A stretch of DNA of 15,282 nucleotides from Acidobacteriota bacterium. GTDB lineage: Bacteria; Acidobacteriota; Vicinamibacteria; Vicinamibacterales; UBA2999. The stretch is from NCBI GenBank assembly GCA_013140955.1, contig JABFRY010000242.1, positions 1 to 15,282 on the forward strand, written 5' to 3'. A program made the position numbers and the translations under genes. Below, piece by piece: positions 1 through 6,128 of the stretch (the first letter of the stretch is position 1; every line of letters starts with the position of its first letter). The notes beneath the pieces were generated by a model that did not search any database, was not told where the DNA came from, and saw only the letters and a list, made by a program, of their open reading frames with translations.

Positions 1-73
1 ACACCCGCCTCGCCTTCACGCGTGCGCTCGTGGACATCGACTCCACGACCGGGCGGGAAGGCGAGGCGGGTGT
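1..73. repeat. 16-bp perfect inverted repeat at window edge
   Basis: Bases 1-16 are the exact reverse complement of bases 58-73, separated by 41 bases. Both arms lie in the reading frame of the M20 peptidase fragment, where one reads T-R-L-A-F and the other E-G-E-A-G-V. The left arm begins at base 1, so the repeat may continue outside the window. It may be chance in GC-rich coding sequence or a fold-back artefact at a contig end; no function is claimed. Confidence 0.6.
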
Positions 74-107
74 CTGGCTGGCCCGGCAGCTCGGTGCCCT
101 GGGGTAG
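3..107 (+). pseudogene. N-terminal fragment of M20 metallopeptidase, ended by in-frame TAG
   Basis: The frame starting at base 3 is open and reads through the usual M20 N-terminal helix pattern (ALVDIDSTTGREGEAG, then WLARQLGALG). It stops at TAG 105-107 and resumes at once in the same frame as T-V-T-E-Q-E-V. In this family the position after ALG is typically an aromatic residue (ALGYTV-type), so the TAG looks like a single-base change from a Tyr codon (TAC or TAT). The true start lies before the window. It could be a real nonsense mutation, a suppressed amber codon or a sequencing error; the sequence alone cannot separate these. Confidence 0.7.
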
Positions 108-110
108 ACA

Positions 111-992
111 GTGACCGAACAGGAGGTCACCCCGGGCCGGCGCAACGTCTTCGCCACCCTGGCCGGGGTGCCGCGCCTGGTCTACTCCACGCACTACGAC
201 TGCGTGCCGCCGTTTTTCCCGTCGCGGGTCGAGGGCGGACTGCTCTTTGGCCGGGGCGCCTGTGATGCCAAGGGCATCCTCGCCGCCCAGGTGGCGGCCG
301 CCGAGCGCCTGCGGGCCGAGGGGGTGGACGACCTGGGCCTGCTCTTCGTGGTGGGCGAGGAGCGGGGCAGCGACGGCGCGCAGTTCGCCAACGCCAGTGC
401 ACCCGCCGGGGTGCGGTACCTGCTCAATGGCGAGCCCACGGAGAACCGGCTCGGCGCCGCGCACCGGGGCGTCCTGCGGGTGCGACTGCGAGCCGAAGGG
501 CGGGCGGCGCACTCGGCGTTTCCGCACCTGGGCGTGTCGGCCATCGACAAGCTCCTCGACGCGCTGATGGTGATTCGGGGCGTGGCGCTGCCGGAGGACC
601 CCGTGCTCGGCCGCACCCACTACTCGGTGGGCCTCATCGAGGGCGGCGTGGCCCCCAATGTCATCTCGCCGCACGCCACGGCCGAGCTGATGTTCCGGAC
701 GGTGGGGGAGGCAGGTCCCGTCCTCGAGGCGCTGGACGTGGTGAGCGGCCTGGTGACGGTCGAGCACGTCATGGACATTCCGGCCGTCCGGCTGCACACC
801 GTGCCGGGGTTCGATACCGACGTGTTCTCCTACTCGACCGACGTGCCGAACCTCACCAACTGGGGGACGCCGCTCCTGCTGGGCCCCGGATCCATCCACG
901 TGGCGCATACGGCCGACGAGCACCTCGCCATCGACGACCTGGTGGGGGCCGTGGAGCGGTATGCGTCCCTCGGGCGGCGCCTCCTGGCCTGA
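111..992 (+). CDS. M20-family metallopeptidase/deacylase (ArgE/DapE/CPG2-like), N-terminally truncated
   Basis: This is the 293-residue body of a zinc-dependent M20 amidohydrolase, a family that cleaves dipeptides or N-acyl amino acids. Metal-site motifs are visible: THYD (H28, D30), GRGACDAKG (D52), GEERGSDG (catalytic-type E83, metal-ligand E84), NGEPTEN (E108) and the late VAHTADEH (H267). The lid dimerisation region is around residues 115-225. GTG 111 is only the first start after an in-frame TAG at 105-107. It has no convincing Shine-Dalgarno, so restart there is possible but unproven. The upstream sequence 3-104 clearly belongs to the same protein, so the product as written lacks about 40 N-terminal residues. 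The substrate cannot be told. Its stop is followed by tandem repeats and an independent RNA promoter, so it is probably not in the dnaX operon. Confidence 0.75.
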   Translation: MTEQEVTPGRRNVFATLAGVPRLVYSTHYDCVPPFFPSRVEGGLLFGRGACDAKGILAAQVAAAERLRAEGVDDLGLLFVVGEERGSDGAQFANASAPAGVRYLLNGEPTENRLGAAHRGVLRVRLRAEGRAAHSAFPHLGVSAIDKLLDALMVIRGVALPEDPVLGRTHYSVGLIEGGVAPNVISPHATAELMFRTVGEAGPVLEALDVVSGLVTVEHVMDIPAVRLHTVPGFDTDVFSYSTDVPNLTNWGTPLLLGPGSIHVAHTADEHLAIDDLVGAVERYASLGRRLLA

Positions 993-1003
993 GCCGGCAG
1001 GGC

Positions 1004-1095
1004 CGGTCGCGGCCCGTGTGTGTGGGCAGGCGCGGCCCGTGTCTGCGGGCAGGCGCGGCGCCTGTGTCCGGTCGGGCGCGGCGCCTGTGTCCGGT
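1004..1095 (+). repeat. Four 23-bp imperfect tandem repeats
   Basis: Units 1004-1026, 1027-1049, 1050-1072 and 1073-1095 share a GCGCGGC core followed by a G/T-rich TGTGT or TGTCTG part. Units 3 and 4 differ by one base. The array fills the gap between the M20 stop codon and the -35 box of the SRP RNA promoter. It is not part of a credible ORF. It may be a slippage product or a regulatory spacer. Confidence 0.8.
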
Positions 1096-1097
1096 CC

Positions 1098-1126
1098 TTG
1101 TGTCAGGTCTGGCCGCACGGTAGACT
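1098..1126 (+). promoter_or_regulatory. Sigma70-type promoter for the SRP RNA
   Basis: TTGTGT at 1098-1103 matches the TTG of a -35 box. TAGACT at 1121-1126 is a four-of-six -10 box. The spacer is exactly 17 bp. A start 7-9 bases downstream would fall at 1133-1135, which is where the SRP RNA rod begins. The agreement of spacing and the RNA 5' end is the main support; it has not been tested. Confidence 0.6.
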
Positions 1127-1134
1127 GCTTGTTC

Positions 1135-1262
1135 GGTGAGCCGCATCGCGGCCCGGACCCTGTGCAACTTCAGCCTGCGAACCGCGTCAGGGCCGGAAGG
1201 CAGCAGCGCTAAGTAGTCCCTGGGGTGTGCCGCAGGTGCACCGGGTCGCGGTGGGGCTCACC
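1135..1262 (+). ncRNA. ffs: 4.5S / signal recognition particle RNA (small bacterial type)
   Basis: The conserved SRP domain IV motif GTCAGGGCCGGAAGGCAGCA begins at 1186, with the GGAA tetraloop at 1195-1198 that binds Ffh. The flanks pair as a long rod: GGTGAGCC 1135-1142 with GGCTCACC 1255-1262, and next to it a 10-bp helix CGCGGCCCGG/CCGGGTCGCG with one G-U pair. The RNA is about 128 nt and almost symmetric about the tetraloop. It forms the SRP that targets membrane and secreted proteins to FtsY and the translocon. An SRP RNA gene just before dnaX-ybaB-recR is also known in Bacillus. The exact ends are inferred from pairing; a covariance model may call only the central 100 bases or so. Confidence 0.92.
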
Positions 1263-1291
1263 GGTCTTCTCTCCACGATTCCCCGTATCCG

Positions 1292-3214
1292 ATGTCCTAC
1301 CAGGTTCTTGCGCGGAAGTGGCGCCCCCAGCGTTTCGACGATGTCGTCGGGCAGGACGCGGTCACGCGCACGCTGCGCAACGCCCTCACCAGCGGCCGTA
1401 TCGCGCATGCTTTCGTCTTCGCCGGCTCGCGCGGCTGCGGCAAGACCACGACCGCACGCATCCTGGCGCGCGCCCTCAACTGCGTGCAGGGGCCCACGGC
1501 CGACCCCTGCGGGACCTGTGACGCCTGCCAGGAGATCGCGCAGGGGCGCGACATCGACGTCCTCGAGATCGACGCGGCCAGCCACACCGGCGTGGACAAC
1601 ATCCGCGAGGTGGTGATTGCCGGCCTCTCGATCATGCCGGTGCGCGACCGGTACAAGGTGTTCATCATCGACGAGGTGCACCAGCTCTCCGGCTCGTCGT
1701 TCAACGCCCTGCTCAAGTCCATCGAGGAGCCGCCCCCTCACGTCGTCTTCATGATGGCGACGACCGAGCTGCACAAGATTCCCGACACGATCCTCTCGCG
1801 GTCGCAGGTGTTCGAGTTCCGCACCATCCCGAGCGGGCTGATCGTCGCGCAGCTGCGGCGCATTGCCGATGCGGAGACGCTGGACGTGAGCGACGCCGCG
1901 CTCGCGCTCATCGCGCGCGCCGCGGAAGGGAGCATGCGCGACGCGCAGAGCGCCCTCGACCAGGTGATGGCGTTCGCGGGCGCCGCCATCACCGAGGACG
2001 ACGTCTCCACCGTGCTCGGCCTGGTGGGGCGCGACCTGCTGTTCGACGTCATCGACGCCGTGGTCGCCGAGGATGCGTCGGGGGCCTTCGCGATCGCGGA
2101 TCGGGCGGTCGAGTCGGGACACGACCTGCGGCTCGTGTGTCGCGAACTCGCGCGCCTGGTCCGCGACCTCATGGTCGTGTCGATCGATCCTGCCCGTGCC
2201 GGCGACCCCGACGTGGGCGGCGGCGACGGCGGTCGCCTGGCGGCGCTGGCCACGCAGTTTTCCCGGGAGGATCTGCTGCGCGCCTTCGACGTGCTGGCGC
2301 GTGCCGAACAAGAGATCCGCAGCGCCTCGCATCCGCGCTATCACTTCGAGATGGTGCTCCTGCGGTGGATGCACCTGCGCAAGCTGGTGCCGCTCACCGA
2401 GCTCCTGGAGCAGCTGGGAAGCGGGGCAGCTCCGGGAGCGGGCCGCATCGAACGCCCGTCTCCGGGTGCTGGTGCCGCCGCGTTGCCGACAGCCGCGACG
2501 GGCAGGACCGTGGTCCGGCCGGCCCCCGGGGCACGCGGTCCCGCGGTGCCCCCCGCGACATCGGCCTCCGCGCCCATGAGACCCTCAACGACCCCAGCGG
2601 GCGAAGCCGGCGCAGGCACGGGCCCAGGGTCAGGGCCAGGGTCAGGCGCAGCGTCCTCTGCAGGGGCGTCCGGAGGGTCGGCATCCGTGCGGGCTCGCGC
2701 GGGGCAGCCGTCGCGCGCCCCGTCGTCCGGTGTCGAGCCGCGACCCGCCGCGGGTGGCGGCGCACAGGGCGGTGTGCCTCAGGGCGGTGGCGTCCAGGGC
2801 GGCGGTGTCCAGGGCGGTGCGCTCAAGGATGCCCTGCTGGCCGAGATTCGTGCGGGCAAGGGGTTCTTCTACAACACGGTCGTGGCGCAGGCGCAGCGGA
2901 TCGAGGTCGCCGAGGGCCAGGTGACGTTTACCTTCCTGCCCGCGCACCGTGCGCTGCGCGGACAGTTCGACCAGACGCGCCCGTGGCTCGAGGCGGCAGC
3001 CGAGCGACTCGCTGGCCGGAAGGTGCAGGTGACGGCCGTGCAGGCCGAGGGGCCGTCGGCCGCCGATGCCGCCGCCGAGGTGGAGCGGGACACGCCGGAA
3101 GCCGGCCCCGCCGGTCCGCGCCGCGACCTCAAGGCCGAGGCGCTGTCGTCCACGGCCGTGCAGGCCGTGCTCGAGGTATTCCCGGCCGAAATCAAGGACG
3201 TCGAGGAGGTCTAG
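1292..3214 (+). CDS. dnaX: DNA polymerase III subunit gamma/tau
   Basis: This is the 640-residue clamp-loader ATPase that loads the sliding clamp and couples the replisome. The N-terminal AAA+ module is standard: MSYQVLARKWRPQRF start, Walker A GSRGCGKT (45-52), zinc-type cysteines C64, C73, C76 and C79, Walker B DEVH (127-130), and ATTELHKIP sensor I. The arginine-finger motif usually written SRC reads SRS (169-171), with the Arg kept. The collar helices end near residue 370. A Gly/Ala/Pro/Ser-rich linker follows (about 375-510), including four QGG repeats. The last region from LKDALLAEIR is a small folded domain, probably the tau-specific C-terminus. ATG 1292 fits the conserved N-terminus although no Shine-Dalgarno is evident. 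I found no A- or T-rich slippery heptamer in the linker, so a gamma form by frameshifting is not supported. The ybaB Shine-Dalgarno lies inside its 3' end. Confidence 0.96.
   Translation: MSYQVLARKWRPQRFDDVVGQDAVTRTLRNALTSGRIAHAFVFAGSRGCGKTTTARILARALNCVQGPTADPCGTCDACQEIAQGRDIDVLEIDAASHTGVDNIREVVIAGLSIMPVRDRYKVFIIDEVHQLSGSSFNALLKSIEEPPPHVVFMMATTELHKIPDTILSRSQVFEFRTIPSGLIVAQLRRIADAETLDVSDAALALIARAAEGSMRDAQSALDQVMAFAGAAITEDDVSTVLGLVGRDLLFDVIDAVVAEDASGAFAIADRAVESGHDLRLVCRELARLVRDLMVVSIDPARAGDPDVGGGDGGRLAALATQFSREDLLRAFDVLARAEQEIRSASHPRYHFEMVLLRWMHLRKLVPLTELLEQLGSGAAPGAGRIERPSPGAGAAALPTAATGRTVVRPAPGARGPAVPPATSASAPMRPSTTPAGEAGAGTGPGSGPGSGAASSAGASGGSASVRARAGQPSRAPSSGVEPRPAAGGGAQGGVPQGGGVQGGGVQGGALKDALLAEIRAGKGFFYNTVVAQAQRIEVAEGQVTFTFLPAHRALRGQFDQTRPWLEAAAERLAGRKVQVTAVQAEGPSAADAAAEVERDTPEAGPAGPRRDLKAEALSSTAVQAVLEVFPAEIKDVEEV
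2765..2824 (+). repeat. 15-bp tandem repeat in the dnaX linker
   Basis: Four 15-bp units (2765-2779, 2780-2794, 2795-2809, 2810-2824), each starting CAGGGCGG, encode QGGVP, QGGGV, QGGGV and QGGAL. The block lies just before the C-terminal domain of DnaX. It looks like an expandable flexible linker and may differ in copy number between strains. Confidence 0.85.
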
Positions 3215-3219
3215 CGCAG

Positions 3220-3519
3220 ATGGACATCCAGGCGATGATGCAGCAGGCGCGTGAGATGCAGGAACGGCTGCAGCGGCAGATGGCCGAGACTCGCGTCGAG
3301 GCCACCGCCGGCGGCGGCATGGTGACGGTGGTGATGAACGGCAGCAAGCAGATCCTGTCGCTGCGCATCGACCCGGAGGTCGTATCGAAGGACGACGTGG
3401 AGATGCTGCAGGACCTGATCGTCGCGGCCGTCAACGATGCCCAGCGCCGGGTGGACGAGCAGCTCGGACAGTCGGTCACCGGGCTCATGGGCGGCCTGCG
3501 GCTGCCCGGCCTTTCCTGA
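3220..3519 (+). CDS. ybaB: YbaB/EbfC family nucleoid-associated protein
   Basis: This 99-residue protein has the family pattern: a Met/Gln-rich N-terminal helix (MDIQAMMQQAREMQERLQRQ), a glycine turn (TAGGGMVTVVMNG), a beta sheet ending in LRIDPEVV, and a C-terminal helix with DLIVAAVNDAQRRV. YbaB proteins form small dimers that bind DNA with little sequence preference and are nearly always encoded between dnaX and recR, as here. ATG 3220 is chosen because it gives the canonical N-terminus and sits 10 bases after a strong AGGAGG (3204-3209) that overlaps the dnaX 3' end. Only 5 bases separate it from the dnaX stop, so it is co-transcribed and probably translationally coupled. A much longer upstream reading in this frame is an out-of-frame shadow of dnaX. 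Confidence 0.95.
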   Translation: MDIQAMMQQAREMQERLQRQMAETRVEATAGGGMVTVVMNGSKQILSLRIDPEVVSKDDVEMLQDLIVAAVNDAQRRVDEQLGQSVTGLMGGLRLPGLS

Positions 3520-3530
3520 CGCGGACCCAC

Positions 3531-4136
3531 GTGGCGCCGAGCACCGTTCCCGAGCCGATCGCCCGCCTCATCGAGCAGCTGCAGCGCCTGCCCGGCATCG
3601 GCGCGAAGAGCGCGCAGCGACTGGCCTTTCACCTGCTGCGCAATCCGCGCGAGGATGCGGAACGGCTGTGCGCGGCGATCCGTGATGTGAAGGACCGCGT
3701 GACCTACTGCACGGTCTGCAACAACATCACCGACGTGGATCCCTGCGCCTTCTGTACGAGCACCGAACGGAACGCCCGGCAGATCTGCGTGGTGGAGGAG
3801 CCGCAGAACGTGGCGGTCGTCGAGAAGACGCGCGAGTTCCGCGGCCTGTATCACGTGCTGATGGGCACGCTCTCGCCCCTGCAGGGCGTGGGTCCCGACG
3901 ACCTCAAGATCGCGGGTCTGCTCGAGCGCGTCGCCGGCGGCACCGTGGAGGAAGTGATTCTCGCCACCAGTCCCACGGTCGAGGGCGAGGCGACCGCGCT
4001 CTACCTGGCCAGGCTCCTCAAGCCGCTCGGCATCCGCGTCACGCGCATCGCCATGGGCATTCCGGTCGGATCCGACCTCGAATACGCGGACGAGATCACG
4101 ATGACCCGTGCGATGGAAGGACGTCGCGAGCTCTAG
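3531..4136 (+). CDS. recR: Recombination protein RecR
   Basis: This 201-residue protein works with RecO (and RecF) to load RecA at single-strand gaps. Domains in order: helix-hairpin-helix LPGIGAKSAQRLAFHLL (20-36), a four-cysteine zinc finger (C60, C63, C72, C75), a Toprim domain from about 83 (ICVVEE, later ATSPTVEGEATALYLARL) and the C-terminal LEYADEITMTRAMEGRREL tail with a Walker-B-like segment. The length is normal for RecR. The start is GTG 3531, 11 bases after the ybaB stop. No other start keeps the conserved N-terminus. The stop TAG (4134-4136) shares its G with the GTG of the next gene. Confidence 0.96.
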   Translation: MAPSTVPEPIARLIEQLQRLPGIGAKSAQRLAFHLLRNPREDAERLCAAIRDVKDRVTYCTVCNNITDVDPCAFCTSTERNARQICVVEEPQNVAVVEKTREFRGLYHVLMGTLSPLQGVGPDDLKIAGLLERVAGGTVEEVILATSPTVEGEATALYLARLLKPLGIRVTRIAMGIPVGSDLEYADEITMTRAMEGRREL

Positions 4137-4756
4137 TGCTGCCGGTCACCTTCGAGCTGCCGGTTGCCGTACTGGTCCTGGTGGGCGGCCTGCTGGCCTG
4201 CTTCGCGGGCCATCGCCTGTTCCGGATCGTCCTCGCGCTCGTCGGGTTCATCGTCGGCGCGCTCTTGGCCAGCTCGTTCTTCGGCGGCGACCAGACAACG
4301 CCGATGATCGTGGCGGGTCTGGTCGGAGGGCTGGTGGGCGCAGGCCTGCTGATCGGCGCCTACTTCGTGGGGGTGGCGCTCGTCGGTGCCGGCATCGGCG
4401 CCGTGGTGGCCAACATCGCGTTCACCGCGGGCGGCGGCGACCCGTCGCTGCTGGCCGTCGCTGGCTGTGCGCTGGCCGGCGCCCTGCTCGCCATGTACCT
4501 GCAGCGCTACGTGATCATCGTCGGCACGGCGTTCGCCGGCGCCTGGATGATCATCCTCGGCGCCCTCGTGCTCATCGATCGCCAGGCATTCGCCGCGGTC
4601 AACGACGACATCTGGGTGCTGTATCCGCTGACGCCGTCACCGGGCCGGGACTGGGTGCCGGTGGCCTGGGTGGCGCTCGGCATCGTCGGCCTGGTATCGC
4701 AGATGGGCGTGACTGCGGGCTCGCGCGGGCGCGTGGGCCGCACGCGCCGGGGCTGA
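4136..4756 (+). CDS. Seven-helix membrane protein, TMEM198/DUF4203-like
   Basis: This 206-residue, very hydrophobic protein has about seven predicted membrane segments (roughly residues 5-24, 29-48, 56-76, 78-98, 108-124, 128-148 and 170-190). They are glycine-rich, with small-residue GxxxG-like spacing (VGGLVGAGLLIGAYFVGVALVGAGIGAVVA is split over two helices). The C-terminus is basic (RGRVGRTRRG), which suggests a cytoplasmic end. This layout resembles the TMEM198/DUF4203 family, which has no settled bacterial function. GTG 4136 overlaps the recR stop by one base (TAGTG), so translation is probably coupled. It appears to be the last gene of the dnaX operon: 121 bases follow before the next ORF, with no strong intrinsic terminator visible. 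Confidence 0.8.
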   Translation: MLPVTFELPVAVLVLVGGLLACFAGHRLFRIVLALVGFIVGALLASSFFGGDQTTPMIVAGLVGGLVGAGLLIGAYFVGVALVGAGIGAVVANIAFTAGGGDPSLLAVAGCALAGALLAMYLQRYVIIVGTAFAGAWMIILGALVLIDRQAFAAVNDDIWVLYPLTPSPGRDWVPVAWVALGIVGLVSQMGVTAGSRGRVGRTRRG

Positions 4757-4865
4757 TCCGCGGTTCTTCCTCGTTTCCCGGTGGCCTGGCGCGCGACGGG
4801 CCATCACGGCGACCCCTTCGACCGTGGGCATGCGCTCGCGGCGGCGCCGCCGTGTATATCGCGTG

Positions 4866-4871
4866 AAGGAG
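4866..4871 (+). promoter_or_regulatory. Shine-Dalgarno AAGGAG fixing the lipoprotein start
   Basis: AAGGAG lies 6 bases before ATG 4878. It supports this start over an in-frame ATG at 4824, which would add 18 mostly arginine residues ahead of the signal sequence and spoil it. Confidence 0.75.
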
Positions 4872-4877
4872 TCGTAC

Positions 4878-5831
4878 ATGCATCGTGACTGGTGGAAGGT
4901 CAAGGGAGCCGCGCTGCTCTGCTGCGCGGGCGTCGTAACGGTGGTGACCGCGTGCGGTGCGCCCGACAGTACGGCACCGGCCGAGGAGCCGGCCGTTGAG
5001 ACGCCGGCCGCATCGGCGCCTGCCTCCGTGTCGGCCGGATGGGCCGTGACCGAGGGCATCGAGACGCCCGAGAGCGTCTATGTGGACCCGGACACCGGCG
5101 TCATCTACAGCTCGCAGATTGCCGGCGCGCCCGACGGACGCGACGGCAATGGCCGCATCGTGCGGCTGCGTCCCGACGGCACGATGGACGCCGCCGACTT
5201 CGTCACGGGCCTGAATGCCCCCAAGGGGCTCCGCAGTCACGAGGGCACCCTCTGGGTGGCCGACCTCGACGAGGTGCTGGGCATCAGCCTGGCCACCGGG
5301 GAGGTGACGTCGCGCGTCACCGTGGAGGGCGCCCAGTTCCTGAACGACGTCGCGGTGGGCCCCGACGGCACGGTGTACGTCTCCGACATGCTGGCCAGCC
5401 GCATCTTCGCGCTGAGCAACGGCACGGTCTCGGTCTTCGCCGAGGGTGAGGAACTGGAGTATCCGAACGGGCTGCTCGTGGACGGCGGCCGCCTCATCGT
5501 GGGCGGCTGGGGCAAGCCGAACCCGGATTTCAGCACGTCGGTGCCGGGTCGGCTGTTCGCGCTGGACCTGGCCTCGAAGACGAAGACACTCATCACGCCC
5601 GAGCCCTTCGGCAACACCGACGGCCTGGAGAGCGACGGCCGGGGCGGCTACATCGTCTCGGACTGGAACGCCGGCACCATCCGCCACGTGTCGGCGTCGG
5701 GCGAGAGCCAGCTGCTGCGTCAGTTCATGCCGGGTACGGCCGACATTGCCTTCGCCGACGGCGTGCTGATCGTGCCGCACATGCAGGAGAACCGGCTCGA
5801 GGCGTACGACATCGCGTCGCTCCTGCCGTAG
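4878..5831 (+). CDS. Lipoprotein with SMP-30/gluconolactonase-like beta-propeller
   Basis: This 317-residue protein starts with a lipoprotein signal (basic MHRDWWKVKG, a hydrophobic core, lipobox V-T-A-C with C26). A Pro/Ala/Glu tether of about 25 residues follows, then a propeller domain to the C-terminus. Repeated blade motifs are visible: ESVYVDPDTGVIYSS, NDVAVGPDGTVYVSD, PNGLLVDGGRLIVGG and DGLESDGRGGYIVSD. Glu in the first and Asn in the second sit where SMP-30 proteins hold a divalent metal. The family includes lactonases and sugar-lactone or organophosphate hydrolases, but many NHL/SMP-30-like lipoproteins have no known substrate. It is probably anchored in the periplasm. It is monocistronic and convergent with the minus-strand cyclase gene; a bidirectional terminator follows. 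Confidence 0.85.
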   Translation: MHRDWWKVKGAALLCCAGVVTVVTACGAPDSTAPAEEPAVETPAASAPASVSAGWAVTEGIETPESVYVDPDTGVIYSSQIAGAPDGRDGNGRIVRLRPDGTMDAADFVTGLNAPKGLRSHEGTLWVADLDEVLGISLATGEVTSRVTVEGAQFLNDVAVGPDGTVYVSDMLASRIFALSNGTVSVFAEGEELEYPNGLLVDGGRLIVGGWGKPNPDFSTSVPGRLFALDLASKTKTLITPEPFGNTDGLESDGRGGYIVSDWNAGTIRHVSASGESQLLRQFMPGTADIAFADGVLIVPHMQENRLEAYDIASLLP

Positions 5832-5844
5832 CGCGATTTTCGCG

Positions 5845-5992
5845 TCGGTGTCGCACTCCATCCCGGTCCTCCGGCGCGACGCCGTGGGAAAACGATGCGC
5901 CAGGGGCTTCGGTTCCTCCCCTGGCGCATCGTTTTCCAGACTGCCGCCGTCACGCCGCGCGCACGTCGGACTGGGATCGAGTGCGACACCGA
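5845..5992. repeat. 148-bp imperfect palindrome between convergent genes
   Basis: Outer arms 5845-5868 and 5969-5992 match as reverse complements at 22 of 24 positions. Inner segments (CGGCGCGACGCCG near 5873 against the complement of a stretch near 5943-5956) match at 11 of 13. The centre is a perfect 20-bp stem (5887-5906 with 5918-5937). The right side carries about a dozen extra bases. The whole could extrude as a cruciform or fold into a long RNA hairpin. The layout resembles a small non-autonomous palindromic element or an expanded terminator; no transposase or target-site duplication is evident. Confidence 0.7.
5887..5937. terminator. Bidirectional intrinsic terminator
   Basis: A perfect 20-bp stem, 5887-5906 with 5918-5937, encloses an 11-base loop (5907-5917). 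The stem has a GC-rich core and ends in AAAA on the left and TTTT on the right, so both strands give a hairpin followed by a U tract. It lies between the convergent lipoprotein gene (stop at 5831) and cyclase gene (stop at 6129), where a two-way terminator is expected. Confidence 0.8.
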
Positions 5993-6128
5993 AGCGCGGC
6001 AGCGCGCCAGCTGGCGAGGCCGTGTGCGCGTCGGCGCGGAATGTCGGATCGAGCCCGAGTTCCGCGCCGGGACGCACCGCTTGCTGGCGCTGACCGTCGC
6101 GTCGCGTGGCCCGCCGGGCGGGCCCCGG
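5993..6128. other. Noncoding gap with short palindromes
   Basis: No credible gene is seen. CGCCAGCTGGCG (6005-6016) is a perfect 12-bp palindrome. GGCCCGCC/GGCGGGCC at 6108-6124 is a tight hairpin just after the stop of the minus-strand cyclase gene, but no T tract follows it on that strand. It may pause transcription but is a weak terminator candidate. Confidence 0.4.

Noticed and set aside
1187..2374. Long minus-strand ORF of 395 codons opposite dnaX
   Set aside because: It is antisense to a clear dnaX, has low-complexity Arg/His/Asp-rich sequence and no family motif. Such ORFs arise in GC-rich DNA.
2548..2553. C6 run in the dnaX linker as a frameshift site
   Set aside because: It is not a recognised slippery heptamer, and no stimulatory structure or upstream Shine-Dalgarno is evident.
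4855..4860. TATATC as a -10 box for the lipoprotein
   Set aside because: No -35 box lies at suitable spacing, and a start from it would begin at the Shine-Dalgarno, leaving almost no leader.
4599..6077. 492-codon minus-strand ORF across the lipoprotein and palindrome
   Set aside because: It is antisense to a lipoprotein with a clear signal, Shine-Dalgarno and propeller, and it crosses a terminator.
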